A stretch of DNA of 64,000 nucleotides from CAUVKI01 sp963552605. Lineage in GTDB: Bacteria; Bacillota; Clostridia; Tissierellales; Peptoniphilaceae. The notes under the pieces are model-generated. The model made no database searches, was not told where the DNA came from, and was given only the letters and a program-made list of their open reading frames with translations. The stretch spans positions 8,547 through 72,546 of the forward strand of contig CAUVKI010000007.1 of NCBI GenBank assembly GCA_963552605.1. Reading direction: 5' to 3'. Both the position numbers and the translations under genes were made by a program. Position 1 is the stretch's first letter. Each line of letters starts with the position of its first letter. This document shows positions 57,077-64,000 of this stretch, piece by piece.

Positions 57077-59164
57077 ATGTTATCAGTAATCAAAAGAAAC
57101 GGAGCAAAGGAAGCTTTTAGGATTGAAAAAATTCAAAATGCGATTCAAAAAGCCTTCGACGCTCTTGAAAAATCCTACACTAATGATATTTTGGAGTTGA
57201 TTTCTTTAAGAGTAGTGGCAGACTTTCAAAAAAAGGTTTCGAATAATTCCATAGGTGTGGAGGATATTCAGGACAGCGTTGAGGCGGTGCTCCCCGTGTC
57301 GGGATTTTCCGATGTGGCAAAGGCGTATATTCTATATCGCAGAAAACGCCAAAACCTGAGAGAACTCAATGAAACTTTGCTTGATTATAGAGATGTGGTG
57401 AACAGTTATCTTGATGTTATGGACTGGAGAGTAAAAGAAAATTCCACCGTGACGTATTCCGTCGGAGGTTTAATTCTTTCAAATTCCGGAGCGGTAACCG
57501 CAAATTATTGGCTTTCGGAAATATATGATGACGAGATCGCAAATGCTCACCGAAATGCGGATATTCATATTCACGACCTTTCGATGCTTACGGGATATTG
57601 TGCGGGTTGGTCTCTTCGGCAGCTCATAATGGAGGGATTGGGAGGAGTTTGCGGAAAAATCACCTCAAAGCCTGCAAAGCATCTTTCATCTCTTTGCAAC
57701 CAGATGGTTAATTTTTTGGGAATTATGCAAAACGAGTGGGCAGGGGCACAGGCATTTTCCTCATTTGACACTTATCTTGCTCCTTTCGTAAAGGTGGATA
57801 ATCTCAGCTACAAAGAGGTCAAACAGTGCATTGAGTCCTTCGTATTCGGAGTAAACACCCCCTCCCGTTGGGGCACTCAAGCACCGTTTTCAAATATCAC
57901 TTTGGATTGGACGATACCGTCTGATCTCTCGGATGAGCATGCAATTGTCGGCGGAAAAAAGCAGGCATTTTTTTATAAAGACTGCAAAAAAGAAATGGAT
58001 ATGATAAATAAAGCTTTTATTGAGGTTATGCTTGAAGGCGATGCAGAGGGGAGAGGTTTTCAATATCCCATTCCCACCTATTCCATTACAAAGGATTTTG
58101 ATTGGAGCGAAACCGAAAATAACCGCCTGCTCTTTGAGATGACCGCAAAATACGGCACACCCTATTTTTCCAACTATATAAATTCGGATATGGCTCCCTC
58201 GGATGTAAGAAGTATGTGTTGCAGGTTGCGTTTGGATTTGAGAGAGCTTAGAAGAAAATCCGGAGGGTATTTCGGAAGCGGCGAATCTACGGGTTCGGTA
58301 GGAGTAGTAACTATAAATCTGCCGAGAATTGCCTATCTTTCTTCAGATGAGAAAGATTTTTATAAGCGTCTTGATCATATGATGGATTTGGCAGCAAGGT
58401 CTCTTGATATAAAACGCCGAGTGGTTTCAAAATTTTTGGAAGCCGGGCTTTATCCCTATACGAAACGCTATCTCGGAAGTTTTGAAAATCATTTTTCGAC
58501 AATCGGGCTGGTCGGAATGAATGAAGCGACTTTAAATGCAAATTGGCTCAATGTGGATTTGACGCATAAACAGGCGGGGGATTTTGCAAAAACCGTCCTG
58601 ACTCATATGAGGGAAAAACTTTCGGATTATCAGGAAAAATATGACGCACTCTATAACCTTGAAGCTACTCCTGCGGAGTCTACCGCATACCGTCTTGCAA
58701 AACACGACAGGGAAAAATATCCCCTGATGAAAAGTGCAAATATGTCCGGTACACCCTATTACACCAACAGTTCGCACCTCCCCGTGGGCTATACCGATGA
58801 CATTTTCTCGGCCTTGGATATTCAAGATGAGCTACAAACTCTATACACTTCCGGTACCGTTTTTCATGTTTTTTTGGGAGAGAAGCTCCCCGATTGGAAA
58901 GCTGCGGCAAAATTGGTAAAAAAAGTGGCTGAAAATTATAAACTTCCCTATTACACACTATCACCGACCTATTCCGTTTGCCCTCATCACGGATATATCA
59001 CCGGAGAAGCTGAACTCTGCCCCAAATGCGGAGTAAAGACCGAAGTATATTCAAGGATAACGGGTTATTATCGTCCGGTGCAGAATTGGAATGAGGGAAA
59101 AACTCAGGAGTATCACGATAGAAAGACTTACTCTTCTCCGGCAATTGCGGCGAAGAGGGCATAA
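57077..59164 (+). CDS. nrdD: Anaerobic ribonucleoside-triphosphate reductase
   Basis: A 695-residue class III ribonucleotide reductase that supplies dNTPs without oxygen. The N-terminal ATP cone (MLSVIKRNGAKEAFRIEKIQNAI to about residue 95) gives allosteric control. The C-terminal zinc site is CPHHGY...CPKCG, and the glycyl radical is G663 in SRITGYYRPVQNWNEGK. CAGGAGG precedes ATG 57077. Two NrdR boxes lie upstream; nrdR itself is not in the window. A terminator follows. Confidence 0.97.
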   Translation: MLSVIKRNGAKEAFRIEKIQNAIQKAFDALEKSYTNDILELISLRVVADFQKKVSNNSIGVEDIQDSVEAVLPVSGFSDVAKAYILYRRKRQNLRELNETLLDYRDVVNSYLDVMDWRVKENSTVTYSVGGLILSNSGAVTANYWLSEIYDDEIANAHRNADIHIHDLSMLTGYCAGWSLRQLIMEGLGGVCGKITSKPAKHLSSLCNQMVNFLGIMQNEWAGAQAFSSFDTYLAPFVKVDNLSYKEVKQCIESFVFGVNTPSRWGTQAPFSNITLDWTIPSDLSDEHAIVGGKKQAFFYKDCKKEMDMINKAFIEVMLEGDAEGRGFQYPIPTYSITKDFDWSETENNRLLFEMTAKYGTPYFSNYINSDMAPSDVRSMCCRLRLDLRELRRKSGGYFGSGESTGSVGVVTINLPRIAYLSSDEKDFYKRLDHMMDLAARSLDIKRRVVSKFLEAGLYPYTKRYLGSFENHFSTIGLVGMNEATLNANWLNVDLTHKQAGDFAKTVLTHMREKLSDYQEKYDALYNLEATPAESTAYRLAKHDREKYPLMKSANMSGTPYYTNSSHLPVGYTDDIFSALDIQDELQTLYTSGTVFHVFLGEKLPDWKAAAKLVKKVAENYKLPYYTLSPTYSVCPHHGYITGEAELCPKCGVKTEVYSRITGYYRPVQNWNEGKTQEYHDRKTYSSPAIAAKRA

Positions 59165-59193
59165 AAAAGAGGCATATCGCCTCTTTTTTTTTT
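59163..59193 (+). terminator. Terminator after nrdD
   Basis: AAAAAAGAGGC-ATATC-GCCTCTTTTTT, 11-bp stem with T-run. Confidence 0.92.
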
Positions 59194-59313
59194 ACCGTAA
59201 AAAATAATAACACTATTATTTATTTGAATTGTTAATATCAACGATTTGTCCTCTGCGGAAGATGCACGAATTTTTGTGGTCGCAGGCTTGTGGTTTTCCG
59301 AGCCGACATCGAA

Positions 59314-59343
59314 TTGGACATTTTTATTTTCATCTGATAGAAT
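59314..59343 (+). promoter_or_regulatory. Promoter of the lipoprotein gene
   Basis: TTGGAC (59314-59319), 18-bp spacer, TAGAAT (59338-59343) with extended TGA. It lies inside an upstream in-frame extension of the ORF, which argues for the later start at 59373. Confidence 0.6.
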
Positions 59344-59372
59344 GCTCGGATAATAATGAAAGGTGGGATGCG

Positions 59373-60452
59373 ATGAGACCTTTATCAGTTATTTTAATCC
59401 TTATGTTGCTTTGTGGCTGCGGAAGCGTGTTGGTTAAAGAAGAGGTGGTTGACTCAAAGGAGATGACCGTAGCAAAAAAAAATTCCACAAAATCGGAAGA
59501 TACAAAACCCGTGCTCTACGAGGGAAGTCTCCCATCTTCAAAATATTCCGACTCAATTAAGTACCCTGTTTTAAATCTCAACACCAAGTATGCGGATAAT
59601 TCCAATCAGATGATTCAGCTTTTACTCACTCGTGCTTTGGATATTGCGCAAGAGTCATCAATAAATCCGGTGATGGAATTTTTCTCTTCGGAGAACCAAT
59701 CCTTTACAAGTCTTCTTGTAGCTCTTCACACCGAGTCGGGAGATGATTCTTTGTGCTTTAATTTTAATAAAGAGAGTGGAGTCGGCACGACTGCTGATGA
59801 GATAGATAAAGCACTGGGATTTGAGGAGGCTCTTCGAACCTGTGCTGAGGATTCCGCCGTTTCGATATATGCAAATGAAGATAATCCGTACGGAGTTGCA
59901 AAAACGCTCTTCGAGTTTTGGGATATGCAAAGCAAAGGCTTTCCTCAATTTTGGGTTGACGGAGAAATTTTATATGGCTGCTTTTCCCATTACAATGAGA
60001 AAGGCGAAAAAAGATCCGAACTGATTCCCATAGAAAAATCCTCCAGCTCAAAGATTCCTATAAACGCACTTTTTTTCAGTCTCGGAGGAACGGAGAGTGC
60101 CGATCTGTTGATTGCAAAGATAGATTGCGATAATAAAACTCTCCTCGGCATAAGGACAATGTTGGAAAGAAAACTTTATGAAATGGGGTACTCCGGAGAA
60201 CTTTCGGCAATAGGAGAAATAAAAGAAAGATCAAAAGTCTATTTTATAGTTCCGAAGTATAGAAATACAATCCTAAGATATTTTTCTGAGGATTCTCCCT
60301 CAGGCAATTTGGAATTTTGCCAATGCTATCTACTTTCCGTATCTCCGAATGAAAAACCTCCGGAATTGATATTTCGTGCGGACATATCTCCTCTTTCGAT
60401 GTTTCTTGAGAATAGAAAAAGAGTTATAGATATTTCCGACAGCTTTAAGTGA
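59373..60452 (+). CDS. Lipoprotein of unknown function
   Basis: A 359-residue lipoprotein with signal peptide MRPLSVILILMLLCGCG and lipobox LCGC at about residue 15-16. The mature part begins with a charged linker and contains an alpha/beta domain with NALFFSLGGTESADLLIAKIDC and SKVYFIVPKYRNTILRYF. No family is recognised. ATG 59373 follows AAGGTGGGA; the ORF extends upstream, but that part overlaps the promoter. It converges on the minus-strand reductase with 1 bp between stops. Confidence 0.75.
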   Translation: MRPLSVILILMLLCGCGSVLVKEEVVDSKEMTVAKKNSTKSEDTKPVLYEGSLPSSKYSDSIKYPVLNLNTKYADNSNQMIQLLLTRALDIAQESSINPVMEFFSSENQSFTSLLVALHTESGDDSLCFNFNKESGVGTTADEIDKALGFEEALRTCAEDSAVSIYANEDNPYGVAKTLFEFWDMQSKGFPQFWVDGEILYGCFSHYNEKGEKRSELIPIEKSSSSKIPINALFFSLGGTESADLLIAKIDCDNKTLLGIRTMLERKLYEMGYSGELSAIGEIKERSKVYFIVPKYRNTILRYFSEDSPSGNLEFCQCYLLSVSPNEKPPELIFRADISPLSMFLENRKRVIDISDSFK

Positions 60453-60453
60453 T

Positions 60454-61170
60454 CTATATGACCAAGCCTCCGTTCGGAGAAACCACCTGACCCGTGATAA
60501 AGCTTGCCGAGTCGGAGCAGAGGTAATGTACAAGTTCGGCTATTTCCTCGGCTGTCCCCATTCTTCCAAGCGGAGTTTCTTCAATCAAAGTTTTTTCGTC
60601 CAAAGGGGAGAGTTTGACCATATCGGTTCTTACTGCTCCGGGCGCAACCGCATTGACTCTTATGCCCGACGGAGCAAGCTCTTTTGCAAGAGCACGACTT
60701 GCCGATATTACAGCTCCTTTGGTTGCACTGTATTGAACCTCTGTTGCCGCTCCGCTTATCCCCCAAACGGACGAGATATTTATTATCACTCCGGACTTTT
60801 TTCCGAGCATTTTTTTTACTGCTTCCTGTGTCGTGAAAATCATTCCGGACACATTCGTCTGCCAAAGCTCCTGCCAATTTTCAAGAGATAAATCCTGAAA
60901 GAGTGAAGTATAGGAAATTCCTGCATTATTTACCAGAATATCTATTGAATGAATTTCTGAAAGAGCGGCTTTAACTTCTTGATAATTTGACACATCGAAG
61001 GGCACAAGAACAGCTTGTGCTCCTTTTTTTTCGGATAACTCCTTGACTTCTCTTGCGGAAATTTCGTCGGATTTGTAGTTTATAAAAATTCTGTTTCCGT
61101 TTTTGGAAAATTTCAAGGCTATCGCCCTGCCTATTCCTCTGCTTGCTCCGGTAATTAAAATATTTTTCAT
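60454..61170 (-). CDS. SDR-family 3-oxoacyl-ACP reductase-like (FabG type)
   Basis: A 238-residue short-chain dehydrogenase. The NAD(P) motif TGASRGIGRAIA (about 7-18), NNAGISY, the catalytic Ser in INISSVWG, YSATKGAV (Tyr/Lys) and the APGAVRTDM loop are present. It resembles FabG, but it stands alone, away from fatty-acid genes, so another keto substrate is possible. ATG 61170 follows GGAGGGGGACT; the ORF extends upstream without a ribosome site. Confidence 0.85.
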   Translation of the reverse strand: MKNILITGASRGIGRAIALKFSKNGNRIFINYKSDEISAREVKELSEKKGAQAVLVPFDVSNYQEVKAALSEIHSIDILVNNAGISYTSLFQDLSLENWQELWQTNVSGMIFTTQEAVKKMLGKKSGVIINISSVWGISGAATEVQYSATKGAVISASRALAKELAPSGIRVNAVAPGAVRTDMVKLSPLDEKTLIEETPLGRMGTAEEIAELVHYLCSDSASFITGQVVSPNGGLVI

Positions 61171-61212
61171 AGTCCCCCTCCGTTTTTTCATTATACATCT
61201 TTTTTTAGACAC

Positions 61213-61241
61213 TTTACAAAAATCCGATAAAAGATTATTAT
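61213..61241 (+). promoter_or_regulatory. Promoter of the AIM24-family gene
   Basis: TTTACA (61213-61218), 17-bp spacer, TATTAT (61236-61241), 37 bp before the start codon. Confidence 0.65.
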
Positions 61242-61277
61242 TATGGAGGAATATGACTTAATAAGGAGGATTAAGAA

Positions 61278-62057
61278 ATGGTTAAAATCAATAATTTTTT
61301 GGATAATGACGATATTTTGATTAAGGAAGAGATGGGTGCTTTTAAGGTGCTGGAGTTTAAGAGGGATTTGTCGGTTACTCCTTTGGAAGCTCCCACCAAG
61401 TATTTTATGTCGCAGATGAATGTGAGAAGACGACAGCTTATGTGCGATGTGAGCAAATCCTCAATAACCTGTCAGGCGGGGGCTATGCAGTGGACTGTCG
61501 GTTCCGTAAGCGCTACAACGGGAATTAAAGGTGCAGGAGATTTGCTTGGGAAGATGTTTAAGGGAGCGGCTTCGGGAGAGTCTGCAATCAAGCCCGAGTA
61601 CGAAGGAGACGGGTTTTTGGTACTTGAGCCGACCTATAAACATATACTGCTTGTAGATGTTGATGATTGGGGCGGAAAGATGGTGCTTGAGGACGGGTTG
61701 TTCCTAGCTTGTGATAGGGAGCTTAAGCATCAGTTGGTTATGAGAAGCAACTTTTCAAGTGCCGTGGCAGGAGGAGAGGGGCTTTTTAACATTGCCCTTG
61801 TAGGCGGCGGAATAGCCGCTTTGGAGAGTGATGTGCCCAGAGAAGAACTGATAGAGATAGTTCTGGAAAATGATGTGCTCAAGGTGGACGGGAATATGGC
61901 GATTTGCTGGAGCGGTTCGCTGGAGTTTTCAGTCGAAAGATCCGGAAAATCCCTTATAGGTTCAGCAGTAAGCGGAGAAGGATTGGTCAATGTATACAGA
62001 GGAAGCGGAAAGATTTGGATGAGTCCGGTAGGAGAAATAAAGGTGGCGCAAGGATAA
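61278..62057 (+). CDS. AIM24 family protein
   Basis: A 259-residue beta-rich protein of the AIM24/TIGR00266-like group. The N-terminal part includes CDVSKSSITCQAGAMQWTVG (M-Q-W before a G-rich turn), and FLACDRELKHQLVMRSN and GGEGLFNIALVGGG are typical repeats of the double beta-roll. Function is unknown in bacteria. AAGGAGG precedes the ATG. It is monocistronic, ending at a bidirectional terminator shared with the ABC exporter. Confidence 0.82.
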   Translation: MVKINNFLDNDDILIKEEMGAFKVLEFKRDLSVTPLEAPTKYFMSQMNVRRRQLMCDVSKSSITCQAGAMQWTVGSVSATTGIKGAGDLLGKMFKGAASGESAIKPEYEGDGFLVLEPTYKHILLVDVDDWGGKMVLEDGLFLACDRELKHQLVMRSNFSSAVAGGEGLFNIALVGGGIAALESDVPREELIEIVLENDVLKVDGNMAICWSGSLEFSVERSGKSLIGSAVSGEGLVNVYRGSGKIWMSPVGEIKVAQG

Positions 62058-62088
62058 AAAAACGACCTCAAACGGTCGTTTTTTTTTA
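62056..62088 (+). terminator. Bidirectional terminator between AIM24 and ABC exporter genes
   Basis: AAAAAAACGACC-TCAAAC-GGTCGTTTTTTTTT, with A- and T-runs on both sides; it starts within the AIM24-gene stop and ends at the exporter stop. Confidence 0.92.
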
Positions 62089-63831
62089 TAAGATTGTTTT
62101 GTAATACAAATCGTGATAAAGTCCTTTCATTTTTAACAGCTCCTCATGAGTTCCCTCTTCTTTTATACCGTCATCGGTAAGCACCAAAATGCGACTGGCG
62201 TTTTGTACGGTGGAGAGCCTGTGGGCAATGGTTATGGTTGTGCGCCCTTTTTGCAGTGCCTCAAGAGATTTTTGCACTATTGCTTCGCTTTGATTGTCAA
62301 GAGCGGAGGTCGCCTCGTCCAAAATGAGAATTGGAGGATTTTTCAAAAAAACTCTTGCAATACTTAACCTTTGCTTTTGACCTCCTGAAAGCTTTGTGCC
62401 TCTTTCTCCGATATAGGTATCAAATCCTTCGGAAAGCTCCATAATAAAATCATATGCCCCTGCGAGTTTTGCGGCAGTTTCTATCTCCTCATCGGTTGCA
62501 CCGATTTTTCCGTACGAAATGTTTTCTCTCACACTTCCCGAAAATAAATATACGTCCTGTTGAACTATTCCGATTTTATTTCTGAGCGACTTTTGTTTAA
62601 TGTCTTTTATATTCACTCCGTCCAAGGTAATTTCACCGCACGACACATCATAAAATCTTGGGATTAAATTTGAAATGGTGGTTTTTCCCACTCCGGAAGA
62701 ACCCACGATTGCAACATTCTCTCCCTTTTTAACCTCAAAGTTCAAATTTTTCAAAACATTTTTATCACCGTCGGGGTAATGAAATGACACATCTTTAAAG
62801 GCTATATCCCCTTTTACCTCTCCAAGCTCCAAGGCATTCTCTTTGTCGAGAATATCATTTTCCGCTCTCATAATCTCCAAAAATCTTTCCATTCCGGTCA
62901 TTCCCTTTTGGAATTGCTCCACATAGTCGACTATTCTCTTAACGGTAGCAAGCAGCATATTGATGTAAAGAGTATAGAGGAACATATCCCCCGGAGTAAT
63001 CTTTCCGTTTATCATCAGATAGCCCCCGTATAAAATCACAATCAGATACATTGCTCCGTCAAATATTCTGTTTACAGCCTGCATTCCGGCAACGCTCACA
63101 TAAAAGTGCTTTTTGATTTTTAAAAAATTGTTATTCTCCGATTGGAATTTTCCAAGCTCATAGTCTTCATTTGCAAAGGACTTGACCACCTTTGCACCCA
63201 AAAGATTATTCTCAACTCCGCTGTTAATTTCCCCAACCAAAAATCTTTGCTTCTTTTGGCTTACTCTCATAGAGAAATTAAATCTTGAGGCGCAGATAAT
63301 CATTATGGGGAGCATTGCAAAAATAAAAATGGTGAGAGGAACATTGATATTTATAAGAATTAAGAACGAGATTAAAAACTTCACGATGCCTATAAAAAAT
63401 TCCTCGGGACAATGGTGAGAAAATTCCGTCACATCGAAAAGATCGGTGGTAATTCTTGCCAGAATCTGTCCGCTCTTGTGTGTATTAAAATAGGAATAGG
63501 GGAGGGACTGCACTTTTTTAAAAGCGTCATATCTCATATCCGTTTCAATTTTCGCCCCCATAACGTGTCCCACATTTTGCATAAAAAAATTTGCCATAGT
63601 GTCAAAAATTCTCAAAAAGAAAAAAAGAGCCGCACACTTAAAGATCAAATCCATAGTAAGATTTAAGTCCTTTGCGGTGTTGGTCAAAAATCTAAGCATT
63701 ACCGGCAAAATTAAATCGCAAAGCGTTGAAAATCCGGCGCAGGCAAGGTCGAAAAAAAGTATATGAAGATACTTTCCATAGTAGGGCAAAAATGCCTTGA
63801 TAAGTTTTATTGATGAAGTTTTTTGCGGCAT
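62086..63831 (-). CDS. ABC transporter, fused permease and ATPase (exporter type)
   Basis: A 581-residue half-transporter that would work as a homodimer. There are six N-terminal membrane segments (residues ~15-300), then the ATPase domain: Walker A VGSSGVGKTT, Q-loop VQQDVYLF, signature LSGGQKQRLSIAR, Walker B ILILDEATSALD and the H-loop TIAHRLSTV. Substrate unknown; lipids, peptides and drugs are all exported by this subfamily. ATG 63831 follows AAAGGAGG; the ORF extends upstream without a ribosome site. Confidence 0.92.
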   Translation of the reverse strand: MPQKTSSIKLIKAFLPYYGKYLHILFFDLACAGFSTLCDLILPVMLRFLTNTAKDLNLTMDLIFKCAALFFFLRIFDTMANFFMQNVGHVMGAKIETDMRYDAFKKVQSLPYSYFNTHKSGQILARITTDLFDVTEFSHHCPEEFFIGIVKFLISFLILININVPLTIFIFAMLPIMIICASRFNFSMRVSQKKQRFLVGEINSGVENNLLGAKVVKSFANEDYELGKFQSENNNFLKIKKHFYVSVAGMQAVNRIFDGAMYLIVILYGGYLMINGKITPGDMFLYTLYINMLLATVKRIVDYVEQFQKGMTGMERFLEIMRAENDILDKENALELGEVKGDIAFKDVSFHYPDGDKNVLKNLNFEVKKGENVAIVGSSGVGKTTISNLIPRFYDVSCGEITLDGVNIKDIKQKSLRNKIGIVQQDVYLFSGSVRENISYGKIGATDEEIETAAKLAGAYDFIMELSEGFDTYIGERGTKLSGGQKQRLSIARVFLKNPPILILDEATSALDNQSEAIVQKSLEALQKGRTTITIAHRLSTVQNASRILVLTDDGIKEEGTHEELLKMKGLYHDLYYKTIL

Positions 63832-63868
63832 AGCAACCTCCTTTTTATTTACCGAAACTATCACTCCA

Positions 63869-63896
63869 ATTATAAAATATTTCACACGGGTTTCAA
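63869..63896 (-). promoter_or_regulatory. Promoter of the ABC exporter gene
   Basis: On the minus strand TTGAAA (63896-63891), 16-bp spacer, TATAAT (63874-63869), 38 bp before the start codon. Confidence 0.7.
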
Positions 63897-63960
63897 TAGC
63901 AAAAGATAAAATTTCAGGCTTTATTTTCTTTCAGAGAAAGGGATTGTATAGTATTTTAAT

Positions 63961-63989
63961 TTTACACACCATATAAGATATGATACAAT
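63961..63989 (+). promoter_or_regulatory. Promoter at the right edge of the window
   Basis: TTTACA (63961-63966), 17-bp spacer, TACAAT (63984-63989) with extended TGA. An ATG at 63996 follows almost at the predicted transcription start, so the gene it serves probably begins beyond the window or is nearly leaderless. Confidence 0.6.
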
Positions 63990-64000
63990 AGGAGTATGAG

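Noticed and set aside
63996..64000. A gene start at ATG 63996
   Set aside because: The AGGAG is only one base from the ATG and the predicted transcription start falls at the same place; the window ends before any coding evidence.

Overview
The window is a dense, mostly plus-strand stretch of a low-to-moderate-GC anaerobic Firmicutes chromosome (Clostridia/Tissierellia type; the species is not recognised). The evidence is AGGAGG-type ribosome sites, frequent TTG and GTG starts, the Firmicutes order tig-clpP-clpX-lon-engB, oxygen-sensitive enzymes (4-hydroxybutyryl-CoA dehydratase, class III ribonucleotide reductase, superoxide reductase) and selenium-linked YedF/DUF3343 genes. There is no rRNA, CRISPR array, phage or intact insertion sequence.

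Region 1-6.2 kb is a fermentation operon for 4-aminobutyrate: the tail of one class III aminotransferase, a second aminotransferase (gabT-like), 4-hydroxybutyryl-CoA dehydratase, 4-hydroxybutyrate CoA-transferase and 4-hydroxybutyrate dehydrogenase, followed by a small Cys-rich CGGC protein. Together these would convert GABA through succinate semialdehyde, 4-hydroxybutyrate and 4-hydroxybutyryl-CoA to crotonyl-CoA. Region 6.2-12.1 kb is accessory: an alpha/beta hydrolase, then a tandem array (7.1-9.1 kb) of two identical genes for a 141-residue exported protein, each with its own promoter, a 14-codon leader ORF and a hairpin, interleaved with broken fragments of a calcium-motif gene whose intact copy follows; then a large DUF3160 lipoprotein.

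Region 12.1-23.9 kb is housekeeping: cca, glmM, degV, mnmA, tig, clpP, clpX, lon, engB and a cation-efflux transporter. Region 24-29.2 kb holds an AT-rich, apparently frameshifted membrane protein, two tandem tRNA-Pro genes (anticodons AGG and CGG), a TM1586-like nitroreductase, a P1B-type ATPase relative that has lost its catalytic aspartate and actuator domain, and a TPR protein. Then come map, hisS and pyrE.

Region 31.9-34.9 kb carries an HSL-family esterase facing a minus-strand pair of an alcohol-acetyltransferase-like protein and a zinc-ribbon DUF6320-like membrane protein. Region 35.1-40.8 kb is one apparent operon: a GCS2-type glutamate-cysteine ligase, a glutathionylspermidine-synthase-like ATP-grasp enzyme, a propeller-like membrane-anchored protein, YedF, DUF3343, MscS and DUF951. 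It looks like a low-molecular-weight thiol/sulfur-selenium handling unit. At 40.9 kb a protein with RTX-like calcium motifs lies behind a sigma-28 (flagellar) type promoter.

Region 42.3-49.4 kb: L25/CTC, tRNA-Val(CAC), an LCP-family protein, type 2 IPP isomerase, BirA, tRNA-Arg(CCT), cardiolipin synthase, superoxide reductase and a DUF2974 hydrolase. Region 49.4-55.8 kb: a tandem PII-like protein translationally coupled to a DUF1538 membrane protein that carries its own C-terminal PII-like domain, then tsaB-rimI-tsaD-dacF and an HD-GYP relative lacking the HD residues. Region 55.8-64 kb: a 56-residue ferredoxin, a 44-codon remnant of an Rpn/PD-(D/E)XK transposase-like gene, nrdG, nrdD behind two NrdR boxes spaced 31 bp, a lipoprotein, a FabG-like reductase, an AIM24-family protein and an ABC exporter. 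All family assignments are from reading the sequence; no database search was run.
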